From NCBI GenBank assembly GCA_030737835.1, contig CM060850.1, positions 10,607,877 through 10,671,876 on the forward strand: a stretch of 64,000 nucleotides of DNA, given 5' to 3'. This document shows positions 61,440 through 64,000 of the stretch, in pieces. The DNA comes from Acorus gramineus. Its lineage: Eukaryota > Streptophyta > Magnoliopsida > Acorales > Acoraceae. Numbering within the stretch: position 1 is the first letter of the stretch; each line of letters begins with the position of its first letter. The notes under the pieces were generated by a model. That model saw only the letters and a program-made list of their open reading frames with translations. It made no database searches and was not told where the DNA came from. The translations under genes and the position numbers were made by a program.

Positions 61440-63587
61440 CACTAAAAAAAACTAGTGTTTTATGTTGGGCATGCAATCTCTATAGTGCTATATACATCTT
61501 TAAAATATTTTGACATTTGTTAATAAATGAGTACATCTAAATCTTACGAAGATATATACATTTTTTATCAAAGAATTATATCATTATAATTTCTTCTTTT
61601 TTTTTTTTTTCCTTTTTATGATAGTGGGACCTTCTATGATTAACCTTATGGCCAAATTGATAGGCTACCTTCATCTATTTATCTGATAAAACATTTATTG
61701 TTAAAAAAAATAGGGACAAAATTGTGTATTTCCCAAGTTTCTTCCCTAACATTATTTTTATTAGTTTATACGAAGATAATGAACTATATGTCTATATGTT
61801 GTATATGAGGTGATAGAGATGTTACGACCACAGACACTGTCAGTGTGTATTATGGGCACCCTTTAGGGCCCATTTAAATGTGAGGTGTGAGATTCGGCCT
61901 TCAAAGAAGCAGGGTACTAGAGAAATGTTGTTTTTATAGCTTCTCAAACGTGAAAAAAATTATGCTATAATGTCTAATTTTTTTTTAAAAAAATCACATT
62001 CTTGTTTGGATCCACAATAACAATAGACGGCGTTTCCTAGCGCAGAATCTGGGGATGCAACTCAAGCGGGTTGGATTAGGTTAACGCTCAATCCAAACCC
62101 AACCCGACCCTCGGGTTTGAGAAGCTTAATCCGAACCCAACCCATCAGATTTTCTTAGGGTTTGGGTTATGTTCGTGTTTGATTTAAAAATTGTATTATT
62201 TTAAATAATTAAAATTTTACAAAAGTCAGCTTTCTACACAACAAAAATAAAAAGACAAAAATAAAGAACATTTTTATTTAAAGAATAAAGATATGGAAAC
62301 TATAGAAGTGAAAGATTTTAAATAAAAATAAATTGTACGATTCAAATTTTAATTAAAAATTATAATTTTGCTAAAAACACTTTACTTAGATTTGGAAACT
62401 TCAGGTTCAGGTTGGCTCGAGTTACCCGAGGTCCCTAACCCTCAACCCAAACGATCAAATTCAACCCAAATCAGGTTTAAGTTGCTCTGGTTCAGGATCA
62501 AGGTAAATCTGAAATCTAAAACACCAACTCAAATCCATCTAAATTTCAAGCTGGGTCAGGATCAACCCACTTGATACACGTAATCTTTTTTGCTATCCGT
62601 CGCGCAATCTCCACATCGGATTTCTGAGATGGAGACTGCGCGTCAGGCTGCATTTAGGCTGAGTATATCATTTTCCGGAAATCAGACGTCGTAAAGCCCA
62701 TCAATCAAACGGTCTTGACAAGAGCACGATGACTATAAATAACCATCACTTTCGATCGTCCCCAAAATCTAGGGTTTCTCTCTACAGTTCTTCATCTCCC
62801 CCAAATCAATCTCCAAAGTTAGGGCAAATGATGCCCTAATCTTTATGTGGACGCCAAATCGGCCGTAGCGAAATCGAATCGGAAAGTTTTTAAATCTGAT
62901 CGATCGTCGTCGTCTCCATCGGCGTCAATGCCTTCTTTTAAAGATCATCCAAACTGTTTTTTTTTTTTTTTGTTAAGAGAGAAGGGATTAATAGATAGAG
63001 GGGGATGTCTTGAAATCCATGGCATCCTTTGAAGACCTTCTCTGAACATCAAAAAAAGAGTCGCCTTTTCCAGGCTTTCTGCTGGCTTTGTGTTCGTAGC
63101 AGCTTTGCTTCGATTGGTGATCACATTTTTTAAAATAAAAAATTTGATTTTTTAGTGCCCAAATGTGTTTTTTGAAGATGTTTTTTCGTAATTGAAATTT
63201 TGTTCATTAGAAAGGATGATAAGAGAAGGGAAAACAAAAAATAAGAAAAAAAATGAGGGAGGAACCTCACAAGGATTGCTCTGATCTTCATCTTTATATC
63301 CCAATGGTTTTTTATTTTTTCAAAAAAATTATATATCTTAACTAACGAGGAATGTATATATTCTAATTAATGTATAATTATTTATAAAAAATTTAAACAA
63401 ATTTCAACGATGCAGGAAATAGAGGCTCGTGTATTTTCTCAATATATTCTCTTCATTTGAAAAATTTAGTACATGTTTGATGTTTAAACTGACAGAGTTC
63501 GTTCAAACACAAATTCGTGTAAAACATGTTTTCAAATGCTAACTCGGACTTTCCATCTAACTCCAAAAACTTCCCAATGCTTTAGTT
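61440..63587. other. Intergenic with repeat-like and promoter-like segments
   Basis: 62040-62580 is rich in AACCCAACCCGACC and its complement and looks like a diverged MITE. 62720-63120 has a TATA-like CTATAAATAACC (62732), a pyrimidine-rich leader and a GC-richer open stretch (62845-62945) without a good start codon. It could be a first exon or a decayed gene remnant. No product recognised. Confidence 0.4.
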
Positions 63588-63990
63588 AGGGGTGGTAAAT
63601 GAGTCGAGCTTTGACATGTTTAAGCTCGGCTCGTTTATGCTTAGGCTTTTGTTTAAACTCGACTTGTTTGATTAGTGAAAAGCTCGTTAAAACGAACTGA
63701 GTGCAGACTCGAACTCGGGCTCGTCTAAATAAAAAAAAACCTCATTTAACAATTAAAACATGTAGAAAATAGATAACATGTAAAAAATAGTCAATCATAT
63801 TCGAAAATCATCACTAAACAATCATATTCAAAATAAAGTCGTATAGGCTCGGGCTTGGTTGGGATTCAACTCGTTTACAACAGAGCTTTAAAAATTATTC
63901 AAACATGACACATTTATCTAATCGAATGAATTTGAAATGAGGTTTAACCGAGCTGAGCCAGAGCCACTCGGGCTCATTGACCACCCCTGA
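63588..63990. mobile_element. hAT-type MITE, second member of the 34400 family
   Basis: Starts AGGGGTGGTAAATGAGTCGA and ends TCATTGACCACCCCTGA. The interior is made of AGCTCGGCTCGTTTA-like phrases. It is flanked by CTTTAGTT (63580-63587) and CTTTAGCT (63991-63998), a 7 of 8 match typical of hAT target duplications. Confidence 0.8.
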
Positions 63991-64000
63991 CTTTAGCTTC

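Noticed and set aside
61176..61513. Open frames of alternating Ile/Tyr/His
   Set aside because: Translation of a TA/CATA microsatellite.
62590..62740. snRNA-type promoter (TCCACATCGG resembling a USE) at the right end
   Set aside because: The nearest TATA-like element is about 120 bp away, not the fixed spacing of plant snRNA promoters, and no snRNA sequence follows.
62826..62905. C/D-box snoRNA suggested by ATGATGCC and CTGA about 70 nt apart
   Set aside because: Box C is imperfect, no terminal stem or C'/D' boxes are visible, and the stretch also looks like a leader with short uORFs.

Overview
The window is nuclear DNA from a flowering plant, on the evidence of GT-AG introns, AT-rich intergenic DNA, abundant MITEs and plant-specific families (RALF peptides, PDR/ABCG transporter, EAR motif). 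The species cannot be told from the sequence. Seven conserved intron-containing genes could be rebuilt exon by exon with consistent phases: a membrane metallophosphoesterase (1751-6838, minus), an acyl-protein thioesterase/carboxylesterase (8557-12560, minus), Mediator subunit MED11 (32285-34037, minus), a 24-exon PDR-type ABCG transporter (36802-45772, minus), a mitochondrial pyruvate carrier MPC2-type subunit (49912-51820, plus), mitochondrial GrpE (53040-56888, plus) and a conserved plant protein of unknown function with an EAR-type motif (57680-60016, minus).

The accessory part lies between 12.3 and 30.2 kb. It holds a cluster of small secreted cysteine-rich peptides of the RALF type: intact copies at 16329 (plus), 20293 (minus) and 27381 (minus), a 5'-truncated copy at 15110 (minus), a coding-deleted copy whose 3' flank survives at about 21355, and a divergent relative with a C-terminal tail at 29782 (plus). 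The copies sit in a mosaic of direct and inverted segmental duplications. One is a pair of 1.4-1.6 kb arms flanking the 20293 gene; another block includes a broken copy of the thioesterase first exon (18476-18655). Younger insertions interrupt the duplications and some leave the empty site visible in a sister copy: a Tourist-like MITE (14501-15029), a U6 snRNA retropseudogene with 16-bp target duplications (18992-19092), a MITE carrying a GC-rich gene-like segment (17025-18222) and a 3-kb Mutator-like element with tandem arrays (about 22978-25997).

Outside the cluster, the left edge carries a decayed MULE/MUSTANG-like gene. Other visible elements are a Mutator-type MITE with an hAT-type MITE nested in one arm (34307-35692), a second copy of that hAT family at the right edge (63588-63990), a large foldback in the thioesterase intron and hairpin MITEs around 49 kb. 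The housekeeping genes do not form a shared pathway, although MPC and GrpE are adjacent nuclear genes for mitochondrial proteins. Five of the seven conserved genes carry a GA/CT microsatellite just upstream of the start codon. No tRNA, rRNA or CRISPR array was seen.
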